Notes under the pieces: generated by a model | Told to the model about the DNA's origin: nothing | The model's input: only the letters and a program-made list of their open reading frames with translations | The model's database searches: none | Source of the DNA: Acidobacteriota bacterium | Lineage (GTDB): Bacteria; Acidobacteriota; Vicinamibacteria; Vicinamibacterales; UBA2999 | Reading direction: 5' to 3' | NCBI GenBank assembly: GCA_947465645.1 | Contig: CANIBQ010000088.1 | Coordinates: forward strand, 1 to 20,995 | Length of the DNA stretch: 20,995 nucleotides | Made by a program: the position numbers and the translations under genes | Part shown: positions 1 through 7,898 of the stretch, one piece after another | How positions within the stretch are numbered: the stretch's first letter is position 1 | Layout: every line of letters begins with the position of its first letter

Positions 1-149
1 CGCTCGATGAAATCGGGACCGGGCAGATGGAGCGTCTCCTTCGGAATCGTCTTGCACTGATGCTCGAGAAGCGCCGCGTCGCTTCCGAGGATCGACTCAA
101 TGCCCGCACGCCCGGGAACGCCCCGTTCAAGTCCGCTGACTGAAGCCAC
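1..149 (-). CDS. fbaB: Class I fructose-bisphosphate aldolase, N-terminal fragment (cut by window edge)
   Basis: Only the first 49 codons are in the window; the gene continues past the left edge. The reading frame gives a segment resembling the start of E. coli FbaB (recalled as DIAQLLGKDADNLL followed by LYLPGHDYVDRV): here GIESILGSDAALLEHQCK, then LHLPGPDFIE. FbaB is the Schiff-base (lysine) aldolase that interconverts fructose 1,6-bisphosphate with the two triose phosphates; the active-site lysine lies beyond the edge. I chose the GTG at 149-147 because GAGG precedes it at a suitable distance (complement of about 156-159). That start makes it overlap the end of thiI by 23 bases, so it is probably the last gene seen of the pduO-hpnCDE-thiI operon. 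The match is short but distinctive. Confidence 0.72.
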   Translation of the reverse strand, partial: MASVSGLERGVPGRAGIESILGSDAALLEHQCKTIPKETLHLPGPDFIE

Positions 150-1356
150 TCTGCACCTCGTTATCCGATCCTACCGCGCCGGAGCCTTGGGCGGAGGCGG
201 GGAATTTGAAGTCTTCTACTACCGCTTCGAGCACCGCCCGCTCGACAAGTTCGTCGATTGGCAAAGCCGCTTCGGCCTTCTCTATGTCCGGAAGCCGCGA
301 ACGCGTCTGCGGGTTCCGCGGTGTAAACAGTGTGCAGCAGTCCTGGTCGGGAATGATGGAAATCGGATACGACCCGATTCTGATCGCCTCAGCCGTAATC
401 TCTTCCTTATCCATGCCGATCAGCGGCCTGAAGAGCGGGAGCCCGGCGACCGCGCCGATCACCGCCAGGTTCTCGAGCGTCTGCGAGGCGACCTGGCCGA
501 CGACGTCGCCGGTGACGAGCGCCTGGGCGCCGCGGGCCCTGGCGATGCGCTCGGCAATTCGCAGCATGAGCCTTCGGTAGACGACCACCCGCATCGGTCC
601 CGGCACGGCCAGCACGACCTGCTGCTGGATCTCGCCGAACGCCACCAGGTAGAGCCGCGACCGCTGCTGCCACCTGGTCAGCAGCGCGACCAGCTCGCGC
701 GCCTTGTCCTGTGACGCCTTCGACAGGATCGGGTAGCTGTGGAAATGAATGAACGTCACGGCGCAGCCGCGCTTCATCATGCGGTGCGCCGCCACCGGTG
801 AGTCGATGCCGCCGGAGGTCAGGCACGCCACCCGCCCCGCGGTGCCGGTCGGAAGCCCTCCCGGTCCGCGCTCCTTGCCGAAGAAGTAAAAGGCCTGGTT
901 GGTCAGCAGCTCGAGGTGGATCTCGAGCTCGGGATTATCGAGGTTCACCTTCCATCCACGAGCTTCCTGGATCAACCCGCCGACCTGCCGTTCGACTTGC
1001 GGCGAGGTCATCGGAAAGCGCTTGTCGGCGCGACGCGCCGACACGCGGAAGCTCGAACAGGAACGGCCTTCGAGATCGCGAAGGATCGCCGCGGTAATCA
1101 GATCGAGGTCGAGCGGCGTCCGCCCGGCGTAGGAGAAATTGGCGATGCCAAACGTGTGACGGATGCGGTCGCCCACCTGCTCGCGGGTCGCGCCGGGGCC
1201 GAGCACCATCTCGATGCGCCCCATCAACGGGCGGACGGCGGTGACGTCGAGGTCCGCGACCGCGTTGCGGAGGTTTCGGACGAGTTTTCCCAGGAACCAC
1301 GGACGGTTCTTGCCCTTGAGCGCGAGTTCCTGGTAGTGGATGACGATCGAGTTCAT
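127..1356 (-). CDS. thiI: tRNA 4-thiouridine synthase ThiI (no rhodanese domain)
   Basis: ATP-dependent enzyme that adenylates U8 of tRNA and replaces its oxygen with sulfur; in some bacteria it also feeds sulfur to thiazole synthesis. The 409-residue protein begins with the typical YQELALKGKNRPWF segment. It has a THUMP region around residues 55-160, and the PP-loop SGGIDSPVAA at 181-190 that binds ATP. The QDCCTLFTP motif at 338-346 carries the cysteine (340 or 341) matching the catalytic Cys of the PP-loop domain. It ends near residue 409, like the Bacillus type, and lacks the C-terminal rhodanese domain of the 482-residue E. coli enzyme, so sulfur must come directly from a desulfurase or a separate carrier. 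Its ATG overlaps the hpnE stop (ATGA). The link to hopanoid genes is positional only. Confidence 0.95.
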   Translation of the reverse strand: MNSIVIHYQELALKGKNRPWFLGKLVRNLRNAVADLDVTAVRPLMGRIEMVLGPGATREQVGDRIRHTFGIANFSYAGRTPLDLDLITAAILRDLEGRSCSSFRVSARRADKRFPMTSPQVERQVGGLIQEARGWKVNLDNPELEIHLELLTNQAFYFFGKERGPGGLPTGTAGRVACLTSGGIDSPVAAHRMMKRGCAVTFIHFHSYPILSKASQDKARELVALLTRWQQRSRLYLVAFGEIQQQVVLAVPGPMRVVVYRRLMLRIAERIARARGAQALVTGDVVGQVASQTLENLAVIGAVAGLPLFRPLIGMDKEEITAEAIRIGSYPISIIPDQDCCTLFTPRNPQTRSRLPDIEKAEAALPIDELVERAVLEAVVEDFKFPASAQGSGAVGSDNEVQSGFSQRT

Positions 1357-2708
1357 GAGACCTTGGCCGCGTGCGCGGCAGCATGCCCGCTGATGACTGC
1401 ACCCTCGATGGTAGCTGGCAGGCCGGTGTCGATCCAGTCGCCAGCAAGGAACAGCCCCGGCACGTCAGTGCGCATCGAAGGACGCTGCGGCTGGCCCGGC
1501 GCCACCGAGAACGTCGCCCGCTTCTCACGCACGACCACGGCGCGGACCACCGATGCGGCCTGCGCGGCCGGCAGCGCCGAGCTGATTTCCTGCACGGCGA
1601 GGTCGATCAGCTCCTGGTTGCTTCGCGCCACGACCGGTTCCGCCCCGCTCGAGACCAGCGACAGGTGCGAGGCGTCGCCGCCGAAGACCGTCCGTTTGTC
1701 GAACACCCATTGAAACGTCCTGCCAGGAAGGCCCACGAACGTGCGCTCGGTGACCACACGGTCGAACCACAAGTTGACGGTGACGATCGGCGATGCGGCT
1801 GTTCGGTGGGCCGCCTGCACGACGGGCACGAGTCCCGGGGTGGGGTCGATGAGCGTGTCAGGTAGCGCGAACCAGGGCACCGCGCAGACGACGGCGGGCG
1901 CGATGAACTTTTCGTTTCGCGTTCTGACCACCACGCGCTCAGGGGTCGACCCCTTCGCCCCGTAGAGGCTTGCGGCGCAGATCACCGCCGCTGACGCGCT
2001 GGTGCGCACGGTGCCCCCGTGCTGCTCGATGAAGATGCGCGCCGGCCGGGCATACATCTCGTCGAGCGGCTTCACCGGGAGCGCCAGCGCGGAGTCGCGC
2101 GGCTCGGTACCGAGCAGCATCGCCAGGACGCGCGCAAACGGAGCGGCGGCGGCGACATCGATCGATTGATTCAGCGCCGCCACTGCCAGCGGCTCCCAGA
2201 GCAGCTCGATCAGGCGCGGCGTCTGGGCGTGACGCTCGAGCCATTGCCGGACGTTCTCCATTCGATGCGGAGGCATGCCGGGGCGGCCGCGCGCAAACGC
2301 AATCGCCTTGTGGATGTGGAGCACCGACAGGCGGTCATGCCAGCCGAGCGCCTTCCACGCCATCACGCCGCCCAGCAGGTGGAGCGGTGCCGGCAGCGGC
2401 GGGCACCGGAGCCGTGACGCCGTCCCCCGACGATCGATGACGTCGATCGCCAGGCTCTTCTGAACGTTCACGTTCCACTCGGCGCCAATGCGCTGCAGGA
2501 AGCGGAATGTTTCGCGGTAGCAGCCGAACAGCACGTGCTGGCCGTTGTCCACGCGCTCGCCGGTGACCGGATCGGTGAACGCCGTCGCGCGGCCACCGAG
2601 CGTGGGCCGGGCCTCGAGCACGAGCACGCGCGCGCCACGCTCCGCCAGCAGCGTCGCGGCGCTCAGCCCGGCAAATCCGGCGCCGATGACGATCGCGTCG
2701 GGCCCCAC
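1353..2708 (-). CDS. hpnE: Hydroxysqualene dehydroxylase HpnE
   Basis: FAD-dependent amine-oxidase-fold enzyme that reduces hydroxysqualene to squalene, the last of the three HpnCDE steps. The N-terminus has the Rossmann FAD motif IVIGAGFAGLSAA, then the LEARPTLGGRA segment, then DNGQHVLFGCYRET, which is very characteristic of HpnE. The C-terminus carries the second FAD segment, LFLAGDWIDTGLPATIEGAV. I place the start at the GTG 2708-2706, a few residues before the FAD motif (451 residues). The frame stays open to an ATG at 2747, but those 13 extra codons would be read from the flanking inverted repeat and look unlike a HpnE N-terminus. The 3' end overlaps thiI by four bases. The only gap in the operon, holding a repeat, lies just upstream, between this gene and hpnD. 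Confidence 0.93.
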   Translation of the reverse strand: MGPDAIVIGAGFAGLSAATLLAERGARVLVLEARPTLGGRATAFTDPVTGERVDNGQHVLFGCYRETFRFLQRIGAEWNVNVQKSLAIDVIDRRGTASRLRCPPLPAPLHLLGGVMAWKALGWHDRLSVLHIHKAIAFARGRPGMPPHRMENVRQWLERHAQTPRLIELLWEPLAVAALNQSIDVAAAAPFARVLAMLLGTEPRDSALALPVKPLDEMYARPARIFIEQHGGTVRTSASAAVICAASLYGAKGSTPERVVVRTRNEKFIAPAVVCAVPWFALPDTLIDPTPGLVPVVQAAHRTAASPIVTVNLWFDRVVTERTFVGLPGRTFQWVFDKRTVFGGDASHLSLVSSGAEPVVARSNQELIDLAVQEISSALPAAQAASVVRAVVVREKRATFSVAPGQPQRPSMRTDVPGLFLAGDWIDTGLPATIEGAVISGHAAAHAAKVS

Positions 2709-2734
2709 GCTACAGCGCCCTTCGCTTCGGCGTA

Positions 2735-2809
2735 GCCACGGAGGCACAGAGACACAGAGAGCTTTCGAGGAAATAACCTCCGTGACTCCGTGTCTCTGTG
2801 GCCCGTGGG
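2735..2809. repeat. Inverted repeat of the CCACGGAGGCACAGAGACAC type between hpnD and hpnE
   Basis: Two imperfectly complementary arms, about 2735-2761 and 2779-2809, share a perfect 11-base core (CACAGAGACAC at 2745-2755 against GTGTCTCTGTG at 2790-2800). They flank a short AT-richer centre, GAAATAACC. The RNA would fold into a long hairpin. It sits inside the minus-strand operon, so it could attenuate or protect the transcript between hpnD and hpnE. A degraded relative lies at 12993-13090. I recall the same word (grammar of CACGGAGGCACAGAGACAC) as a widespread intergenic repeat in environmental genomes; that recollection was not checked here. Confidence 0.75.
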
Positions 2810-2826
2810 TGTGGAAACAGCACTAG

Positions 2827-3648
2827 CTAGCTCAAAAGGCCCCGAAGCCAGATGCGCAGCGCGATCGTCGCGCGGTGAGGACGAGGCACGCGGATGCGCC
2901 GGCTGAACACGTCGTAGCCCGCCCGCTCGATGCGTTGGAGAATGGCGAAGTAGATCCCGCCCATGATCTCAGCGGCGACAAGGCTTCGCGCATCACCCCG
3001 CGGAAGGTCCGCAGCGGCACGCCGGTAGTACTCACGCGCCCGCTGACACTGGTGGCGAATCAGCTCGCGAACCGCCGGCGTCACCTTCCCCTCTCGCAGC
3101 GCCTGCTCGGTTACGCCAAACCGCTGGAGGTCTTCGACGGGGAGGTAGATGCGGCCGCGAACCAGGTCTGTGGCAACGTCGCGGACGATGTTCGTGAGCT
3201 GAAGTGCCATGCCAAGGTTGACGGCGTACGAACGAGTGTTGGGATCGCGGTAGCCGAAGATCTCGACGCAGATCAGTCCCACCGTGGACGCGACGCGCCG
3301 GCAGTACTCGGACAGCGCCTCGAACGTCGGATAGCGCACCTGCTCGAGATCCATCTCCACGCCGCGAATCAACTCCTCGAAGGGCTCACGTGGCAGGTTG
3401 AATTCGTCTACGACGGGCTTCAAGGTCTTGCCCTGCGCGGTCGACGGCTGCCGCGCCGGGTCGTAGCAGGCCGCGACCTCGCTGCGCCACATCGCGAGCT
3501 GCTCGGCGGCGCCCCGCGTGTCCGACGGCGCCGCTTCATCAACGGCATCGTCGACCGCCCGGCAGAAATCCCAGACCGCAACGATCGCGCTGCGCTTGCG
3601 GGGCGGCAGTACAAGGAAGGAATAGTAGAAGCTGGTGTCGCGGCTCAT
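2827..3648 (-). CDS. hpnD: Presqualene diphosphate synthase HpnD
   Basis: Condenses two farnesyl diphosphates to presqualene diphosphate, the first committed step to squalene and hopanoids. The 273-residue protein has the all-helical trans-isoprenyl synthase fold. Its two Asp-rich Mg-diphosphate motifs are AVDDAVDE (31-38) and NIVRDVATD (153-161), the second followed by RGRIYLP. The N-terminus, RDTSFYYSFLVLPPRKR, is the usual HpnD form. The HpnC paralogue next door instead starts with HYENFPVGS and carries the NFWQD motif, which separates the two roles. Its start overlaps the hpnC stop by four bases (ATGA), indicating translational coupling. A small CTAGCTAG palindrome (2823-2830) covers its stop codon. 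Confidence 0.94.
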   Translation of the reverse strand: MSRDTSFYYSFLVLPPRKRSAIVAVWDFCRAVDDAVDEAAPSDTRGAAEQLAMWRSEVAACYDPARQPSTAQGKTLKPVVDEFNLPREPFEELIRGVEMDLEQVRYPTFEALSEYCRRVASTVGLICVEIFGYRDPNTRSYAVNLGMALQLTNIVRDVATDLVRGRIYLPVEDLQRFGVTEQALREGKVTPAVRELIRHQCQRAREYYRRAAADLPRGDARSLVAAEIMGGIYFAILQRIERAGYDVFSRRIRVPRPHRATIALRIWLRGLLS

Positions 3649-4529
3649 GTGGCCTGGAGGCCTGACGACCTCCTGCTATCTTCCCAGGTGAGCATCCGCC
3701 AGGCGAACCACGGCGCGTCGAGCAGGCCGAGCGTGGGCCGATGGCGGATCACCTCGAAGCGCCCCTCTTCGAGGCGATCGAGAATGCGGACGCCGCCGAG
3801 CCAGGTCGCGCGCAGTTCGTAGCGCAGCCGCCCGCGCACGACGTCGCAGAGCGGACGGCCGGCGTCAAACAACATGCGGGTCTTGGCCGCCGCCGCCGCC
3901 AATGCCTGCTGCCATGCCAGCGGCAGCTGGCCGCCGCGAAGACCGTCTTCGCGCGCGCCGTGCGCCCGCTGCTCCTCGGATGGCAAGTAGATCCGCCCGC
4001 GATCGAAATCCACCTTCAGGTCCTGCCAGAAATTCGCGAGCTGCAGCGCCGTGCAGATGTGGTCCGACCATTCGTCCATGCGCGCATCCTGGTGACCGGC
4101 AACTCGCAACACGAGCCGGCCCACCGGGTTTGCTGACCGGCGGCAATAGTCGAAGAGATCCTCCCAGGCCGAGTAGCGCGTGACGGTGACGTCCTGGCGG
4201 AATGCACTCAGGAGATCCTCCAACAGGCCCACCGGCAGCGCGCGCTCACGAATGCTGGTGCCGAGCGCGCGAAAGATCTCGACCGTGTCAGGCGGCTCAC
4301 CTTCGGCAGGCGGACCGCCAGGATCGGCCGAGGTCGAAGCCTGGAGGAGCCGCCGTTGCCATCCGTCGAGGAGACGCAGCCGCTGGTCAGACGCCAGGGT
4401 CCCCTCGTCCGCGAAGTCATCTGCCGTTCGAGCAAACGCGTACAACGCCGCCACGTGGCACCGCATTCGTCGCGGCAGAAGCACGGAGCCGACCGGAAAA
4501 TTTTCGTAATGTCCCCGAGACCCTACCAT
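3645..4529 (-). CDS. hpnC: Hydroxysqualene synthase HpnC
   Basis: Converts presqualene diphosphate to hydroxysqualene, between HpnD and HpnE. The 294-residue squalene/phytoene-synthase-fold protein starts with the HpnC signature HYENFPVGSVLLPRRMR. The first Asp-rich motif is RTADDFADE (34-42) and the second NFWQDLKVD (166-174), followed by RGRIYLP. A proline/glycine-rich stretch around residues 66-82 looks like a flexible loop. The gene starts inside the last codons of pduO (7-base overlap) and overlaps hpnD by four bases. With hpnD and hpnE it gives a full bacterial squalene route; no squalene-hopene cyclase is in the window, so the end product (hopanoids or another squalene product) cannot be decided here. 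Confidence 0.94.
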   Translation of the reverse strand: MVGSRGHYENFPVGSVLLPRRMRCHVAALYAFARTADDFADEGTLASDQRLRLLDGWQRRLLQASTSADPGGPPAEGEPPDTVEIFRALGTSIRERALPVGLLEDLLSAFRQDVTVTRYSAWEDLFDYCRRSANPVGRLVLRVAGHQDARMDEWSDHICTALQLANFWQDLKVDFDRGRIYLPSEEQRAHGAREDGLRGGQLPLAWQQALAAAAAKTRMLFDAGRPLCDVVRGRLRYELRATWLGGVRILDRLEEGRFEVIRHRPTLGLLDAPWFAWRMLTWEDSRRSSGLQAT

Positions 4530-5062
4530 TCGGTCTCCGGCGCTTTTGCCCGGTGATTCACAGCGCGCGCCATCACGAACAGCAGGTCCGACAAGCGATT
4601 GAGGTAGACGATGATGATGGGCTCGGTGGCGTCGGGGCCAAGGGCGATGACACGGCGCTCGGCGCGCCGGGACACCGTGCGCGCCAAGTGCAGGAGCGCG
4701 CCGGCCGCCGAGCCGCCCGGCAGGATGAATCGCCGAAGCGGAGGCAGCTCCGCTTCGAGCCGATCGATCGTCTGCTCGAGACGCTCGATGTCTGACGCCG
4801 TGATCGCCGCCTTGGTGACGCGGGCCGCAATCCGCGTCGACGGATCCGCGAGCCGCGCACCGAGCGCGAACAGATCCTTCTGGATCGACTCGAGCGCCGC
4901 AGCCACATCGTCGTCCACGCCCGCGGCTCTCGCGGCGCCGAGACAGGCGTTCACCTCGTCGACCTCGCCGTAGGCGTCCACTCGGGCATCGGCCTTGGAG
5001 ACGCGGGTGTTGTCGAAGAGCGACGTCTCGCCGCTGTCACCGGTCTTTGTGTAAATCTTCAT
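4523..5062 (-). CDS. pduO: PduO-type ATP:cob(I)alamin adenosyltransferase
   Basis: Transfers the adenosyl group of ATP to cob(I)alamin to make coenzyme B12. The 179-residue protein carries the family features in order: TKTGDSGETSLF at 5-16 (ATP-binding N-terminus), DAYGEVDEVNACLG near residues 29-42, LPGGSAAGALLHLART with its following Arg-rich helix, and the C-terminal YLNRLSDLLFVMAR. The family occurs as cobO/pduO/MMAB homologues; this is the short single-domain form. It is the first gene of the minus-strand operon, with a TATAAT hexamer 21 bases upstream of its ATG. A functional link to squalene synthesis is not evident; hopanoid-modifying radical SAM enzymes with B12-binding domains use cobalamin, but none is visible here. 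Confidence 0.93.
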   Translation of the reverse strand: MKIYTKTGDSGETSLFDNTRVSKADARVDAYGEVDEVNACLGAARAAGVDDDVAAALESIQKDLFALGARLADPSTRIAARVTKAAITASDIERLEQTIDRLEAELPPLRRFILPGGSAAGALLHLARTVSRRAERRVIALGPDATEPIIIVYLNRLSDLLFVMARAVNHRAKAPETEW

Positions 5063-5082
5063 GAATCTTCACGACGCGTGGA

Positions 5083-5088
5083 ATTATA
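5083..5088 (-). promoter_or_regulatory. Putative -10 element of the pduO-hpnCDE-thiI operon
   Basis: The minus strand reads TATAAT, a perfect consensus -10, 20 bases from the pduO start codon. This would leave a short leader holding a weak GAAG ribosome site. No TTGACA-like -35 is visible at 16-18 bases. The mutY start lies directly on the other side, so the 27- to 33-base gap must serve both directions. Confidence 0.5.
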
Positions 5089-5095
5089 GGTGCGG

Positions 5096-5776
5096 ATGTC
5101 CGCTTCTTCCCTGCCGCCCCCCGGGGCCCGCCAGCGATTTCGCCGGAAGCTGCTTGCCTGGTACCGAGCCAACGGCCGGGACCTGCCATGGAGACGCACC
5201 GACGATCCGTACCACATCCTGGTGTCCGAGATGATGCTGCAGCAGACGCAGGTCGATCGCGTGCTGCCGAAGTATCTCGAGTGGCTGGAGAAGTATCCCT
5301 CGCTCGCGGCGCTCGCGTCAGCGCCCGACAAGGAGGTGGATGCGGCCTGGCGGCCGCTTGGCTACAACATCCGGCCGCGCCGCCTCCACACGATCGCGCG
5401 TGAGTCGGTCGAACGCTACGGAGGACAGCTCCCCTCCGACGAAGAGACGCTGCTTTCCTTCAAGGGCATCGGCGCGTACACGGCCGGCGCGATCCGCAGC
5501 TTCGCCTTCGGCCAGCGGGCGGCCATCCTCGACACCAACGTCGCCCGCGTACTCTTCCGCGTTTTTGTCGGCCGGGGCGACGCCAAGGCCCACGCCATGC
5601 GCAAACGGCTCTGGGCGATTTCCGAAGCGGTGGTTCCGTACAAGCACGTCTTCGATTTCAACCAGGCGCTGATGGACCTTGGCGCGACTGTGTGCGTCGC
5701 GCGAAAGCCGAAATGCCCGGCGTGCCCGATGACCAAGCTGTGCCGTTCCTACCCGTTCCCTGCGATCAACCGATGA
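5096..5776 (+). CDS. mutY: A/G-specific adenine glycosylase MutY, catalytic domain only
   Basis: Removes adenine mispaired with 8-oxoguanine. The 226-residue protein (counting from the ATG at 5096; an in-frame GTG lies at 5090) has the HhH-GPD fold. SEMMLQQTQV contains the catalytic Glu (residue 45). LGY has the intercalating Tyr (90). The helix-hairpin-helix FKGIGAYTAGA has Tyr at the position where MutY has Ser/Tyr and endonuclease III has Lys. ILDTNVARV holds the catalytic Asp (146). A C-x6-C-x2-C-x5-C iron-sulfur loop uses Cys 200, 207, 210 and 216. It stops about ten residues after the cluster, so it lacks the C-terminal NUDIX-like domain that reads 8-oxoguanine in the roughly 350-residue enzymes. 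A standalone NUDIX gene lies 1.7 kb downstream. Confidence 0.88.
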   Translation: MSASSLPPPGARQRFRRKLLAWYRANGRDLPWRRTDDPYHILVSEMMLQQTQVDRVLPKYLEWLEKYPSLAALASAPDKEVDAAWRPLGYNIRPRRLHTIARESVERYGGQLPSDEETLLSFKGIGAYTAGAIRSFAFGQRAAILDTNVARVLFRVFVGRGDAKAHAMRKRLWAISEAVVPYKHVFDFNQALMDLGATVCVARKPKCPACPMTKLCRSYPFPAINR

Positions 5777-5826
5777 GCTTGCGTTAACACCTCTGCTGCT
5801 GAGCTCGGATCATGGCTTTGGCGTGC

Positions 5827-5832
5827 TAGCGT
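5827..5832 (+). promoter_or_regulatory. Putative -10 (TAGCGT) for a leaderless hybrid kinase transcript
   Basis: TAGCGT lies 9 bases before the ATG of the kinase, and there is no purine-rich ribosome site in those bases. The distance puts the transcription start at or beside the start codon. This is one of seven similar TAnnnT placements in the window. Confidence 0.35.
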
Positions 5833-5841
5833 ACTCATCAC

Positions 5842-7473
5842 ATGCATCGTCAGATGGAGGCGACGGGGCCGGCTGAGTATCAGCGCGGGTCGGCGCGGCG
5901 TCTCGCCGAGCCACGGGTGGTTCGCATTCTCATGGTCGACGACGATCCGCAGGCGGGCGCGCTGATCGAGATGGCCCTGGCGGATGCGAAATTCGATCGC
6001 GAGCTCGAAGTCGCTGCAACCGCCACGGCAGGCCTCGAACGGATCAAGGCGGACGAGCACGACATTTTTCTCATCGATCAGCAGCTTCCCGACGGCACGG
6101 GGCTGCAGTTGATCCGCGACGCCAAGGCCTCCGGCGCCAGCAAGCCTTTCATCCTCCTGACGGGCTACGGAAGCGGAGCACTCGATGAAGCGGCACTCGA
6201 CGCCGGTGCAACCGATTACGTCGAAAAACACCTGGTTGGCCCACAGCTCGAGCGCTCGATTCGATACGCGCTTCGCCACTGGCGGACGGCCCGTGTCCTT
6301 CACGACCGCGAGGAGCAGCTCCGCCACGCGCAGAAGATGGAAGCGATCGGCCGGCTCGCGGGCGGTGTCGCCCACGATTTCAACAACCTGCTCACTGCGG
6401 TCGTCGGATATGCGGACCTGATCGGCGAGAGGATCGAGCCGGAGGATCCAACAGCGCGGGACATCGGCGAGATTCGCAAGGCCGCGGATCGCGCGACGGC
6501 GCTGACGAAGCAGCTCCTGGCATTCAGCCGCAAGCAGTTCCTGAACACCACGGTGATGGATCTCAACGAGACCGTGTCGGGGTTGCAGCACATGCTGCCA
6601 CGTGTCATCGGCGACCATATCAACACGACCATCGAGCTCGCGCCCCAGCTCGCCCGCGTACGCGCCGACGAAAGCCAGATGGATCAGATTTTGGTGAATC
6701 TCGTCTTGAATGCGCGCGATGCCATGCCGTCGGGTGGACGCCTCGCCATCACCACCGAAAACGTATTCCTCGACGACGAGCGTCTCGAGGCCGAGAGCCT
6801 GTCACTTTCCCCGGGCGCCTACGCCATGCTCGCGGTCAGCGACACCGGACTCGGCATGGAGGCGTCCACGCGCGCGCGCGCCTTCGAGCCATTCTTCACG
6901 ACCAAGCCGAAGGGCAAGGGCACGGGCCTTGGCCTCGCCACCGTCTACGGTATCGTCGACCAGAGCGGCGGCGGCATCGCGCTCGACACCGGGCCTGGCC
7001 GTGGCACCTCGGTGCGCATCTACCTGCCGGTGACGTCGGCGGCGCCCGAGGAGCCGACACCGGAAGCGCCCTCAAGCCTCGCCAGCGGCGGGTCGGAAAC
7101 GATCCTGCTGGTCGAAGACAACGAAGCGGTTCGCGAGCTCTCCGCCCGCGCGCTGCGCCGCCGGGGCTACACCGTGCACGAGGCACGCAACGCGGAGGAG
7201 GCGATTGAATGGTCGCAGACCTCTGGCGTGAAGCCCGAGCTGCTGGTCACCGATGTCATAATGCCGGGCCTGAGCGGACCAAACCTCGCCGCGCGCCTGA
7301 CCACACAGGCTCAGAACCTCTGCGTGCTCTACATGTCTGGATATACCGACGACGCGATGCCGGCACATGGGAAGTTCTGGGGCGATGTGCCGCTGCTGCA
7401 GAAGCCGTTCACGCCACGCCAGCTGGCCGAGCGCGTCAGGCTCTGCCTCGACAGTCCCGTCAAGCGCGCGTGA
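5842..7473 (+). CDS. Hybrid sensor histidine kinase: receiver - HisKA - HATPase - receiver
   Basis: The 543-residue cytoplasmic phosphorelay protein has no membrane segments. The N-terminal receiver (about 26-145) has the acidic cluster VDDD (32-35), phospho-acceptor Asp79 in [10 protein letters not shown], Thr107 and Lys129. A short coiled linker leads to HisKA with phospho-acceptor His178 in [12 protein letters not shown]. The ATPase domain shows the N box [24 protein letters not shown] and [16 protein letters not shown] proline-rich linker is followed by a second receiver (about 418-535) with VEDNE, Asp471 in [16 protein letters not shown] and QKPF. The HDFNN type of His box places it with cytoplasmic hybrid kinases. 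The input is probably phosphoryl transfer to the first receiver. The partner is unknown; neighbours mutY and mutT give no regulatory clue. Confidence 0.92.
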   Translation: MHRQMEATGPAEYQRGSARRLAEPRVVRILMVDDDPQAGALIEMALADAKFDRELEVAATATAGLERIKADEHDIFLIDQQLPDGTGLQLIRDAKASGASKPFILLTGYGSGALDEAALDAGATDYVEKHLVGPQLERSIRYALRHWRTARVLHDREEQLRHAQKMEAIGRLAGGVAHDFNNLLTAVVGYADLIGERIEPEDPTARDIGEIRKAADRATALTKQLLAFSRKQFLNTTVMDLNETVSGLQHMLPRVIGDHINTTIELAPQLARVRADESQMDQILVNLVLNARDAMPSGGRLAITTENVFLDDERLEAESLSLSPGAYAMLAVSDTGLGMEASTRARAFEPFFTTKPKGKGTGLGLATVYGIVDQSGGGIALDTGPGRGTSVRIYLPVTSAAPEEPTPEAPSSLASGGSETILLVEDNEAVRELSARALRRRGYTVHEARNAEEAIEWSQTSGVKPELLVTDVIMPGLSGPNLAARLTTQAQNLCVLYMSGYTDDAMPAHGKFWGDVPLLQKPFTPRQLAERVRLCLDSPVKRA

Positions 7474-7517
7474 CCCTTGGGCAAGCTCAGGGTCACCCCG
7501 AGCCACGTCGAGGGGTG
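7470..7517. repeat. Two overlapping palindromes between the kinase and mutT
   Basis: GTGACCCT (7470-7477) pairs perfectly with AGGGTCAC (7489-7496) across an 11-base loop. CACCCC (7494-7499) also pairs with GGGGTG (7512-7517) across 12 bases, so the two hairpins share bases 7494-7496 and are mutually exclusive. The element overlaps the kinase stop codon at one end and the likely mutT GTG start at the other. It resembles REP-like words of the type GGTCACCCCGAG...TCGAGGGGTGA known from many genomes (recollection). Confidence 0.7.
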
Positions 7518-7898
7518 ATCGTCGTCGCCGCCGTTATCGAAACAGACAACCGGTTCCTGCTGACGCGCCGCCAGCCCGGCGTTCACCTCGCGGGCCTGTG
7601 GGAGTTCCCTGGCGGCAAGATCGATCCGGCCGAAACGCACGCGGCGGCGCTCGACCGGGAGATCAAGGAGGAGCTCGACGCAGGAGTGGCGGTTGGCGAC
7701 CTGGTCCTTCACACGACTCACCAGTATCCGGACAGGACCGTCGCGCTGTACTTCTATCGCTGCACACTGCTGGAAACGCCACGGCCGCTGCTCGGACAGG
7801 AGATGCGGTGGGTGCCGCGCGACGAGCTGGCGGCGCTGGAATTCCCTCCCGCCGATGAAGCGCTGATTACGCTTCTGCTGGAATCGGACGCTCGCTGA
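7515..7898 (+). CDS. mutT: MutT-type NUDIX hydrolase (8-oxo-dGTP diphosphatase)
   Basis: Probably hydrolyses 8-oxo-dGTP to the monophosphate, cleaning the nucleotide pool. The 127-residue protein has LWEFPGGKI followed by a full Nudix box at residues 34-56: G34, E40, R48, E49, E52 and E53 are all present. Position 55 is Asp instead of the usual Gly. The start is uncertain: GTG at 7515 begins directly before the first strand (IVVAAVIE), while a GTG at 7470 overlaps the kinase stop (GTGA) and would add 15 residues read from the repeat. The last 32 bases overlap the convergent ygfZ. With mutY upstream this gives two arms of the 8-oxoguanine defence. Other NUDIX substrates cannot be excluded. Confidence 0.82.
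   Translation: MIVVAAVIETDNRFLLTRRQPGVHLAGLWEFPGGKIDPAETHAAALDREIKEELDAGVAVGDLVLHTTHQYPDRTVALYFYRCTLLETPRPLLGQEMRWVPRDELAALEFPPADEALITLLLESDAR

Noticed and set aside
5096..7898. Idea that the standalone NUDIX protein is the split-off C-terminal domain of MutY
   Set aside because: The NUDIX protein has a full catalytic Nudix box, which the MutY C-terminal domain lacks, and it is separated by another gene; an independent MutT is simpler.
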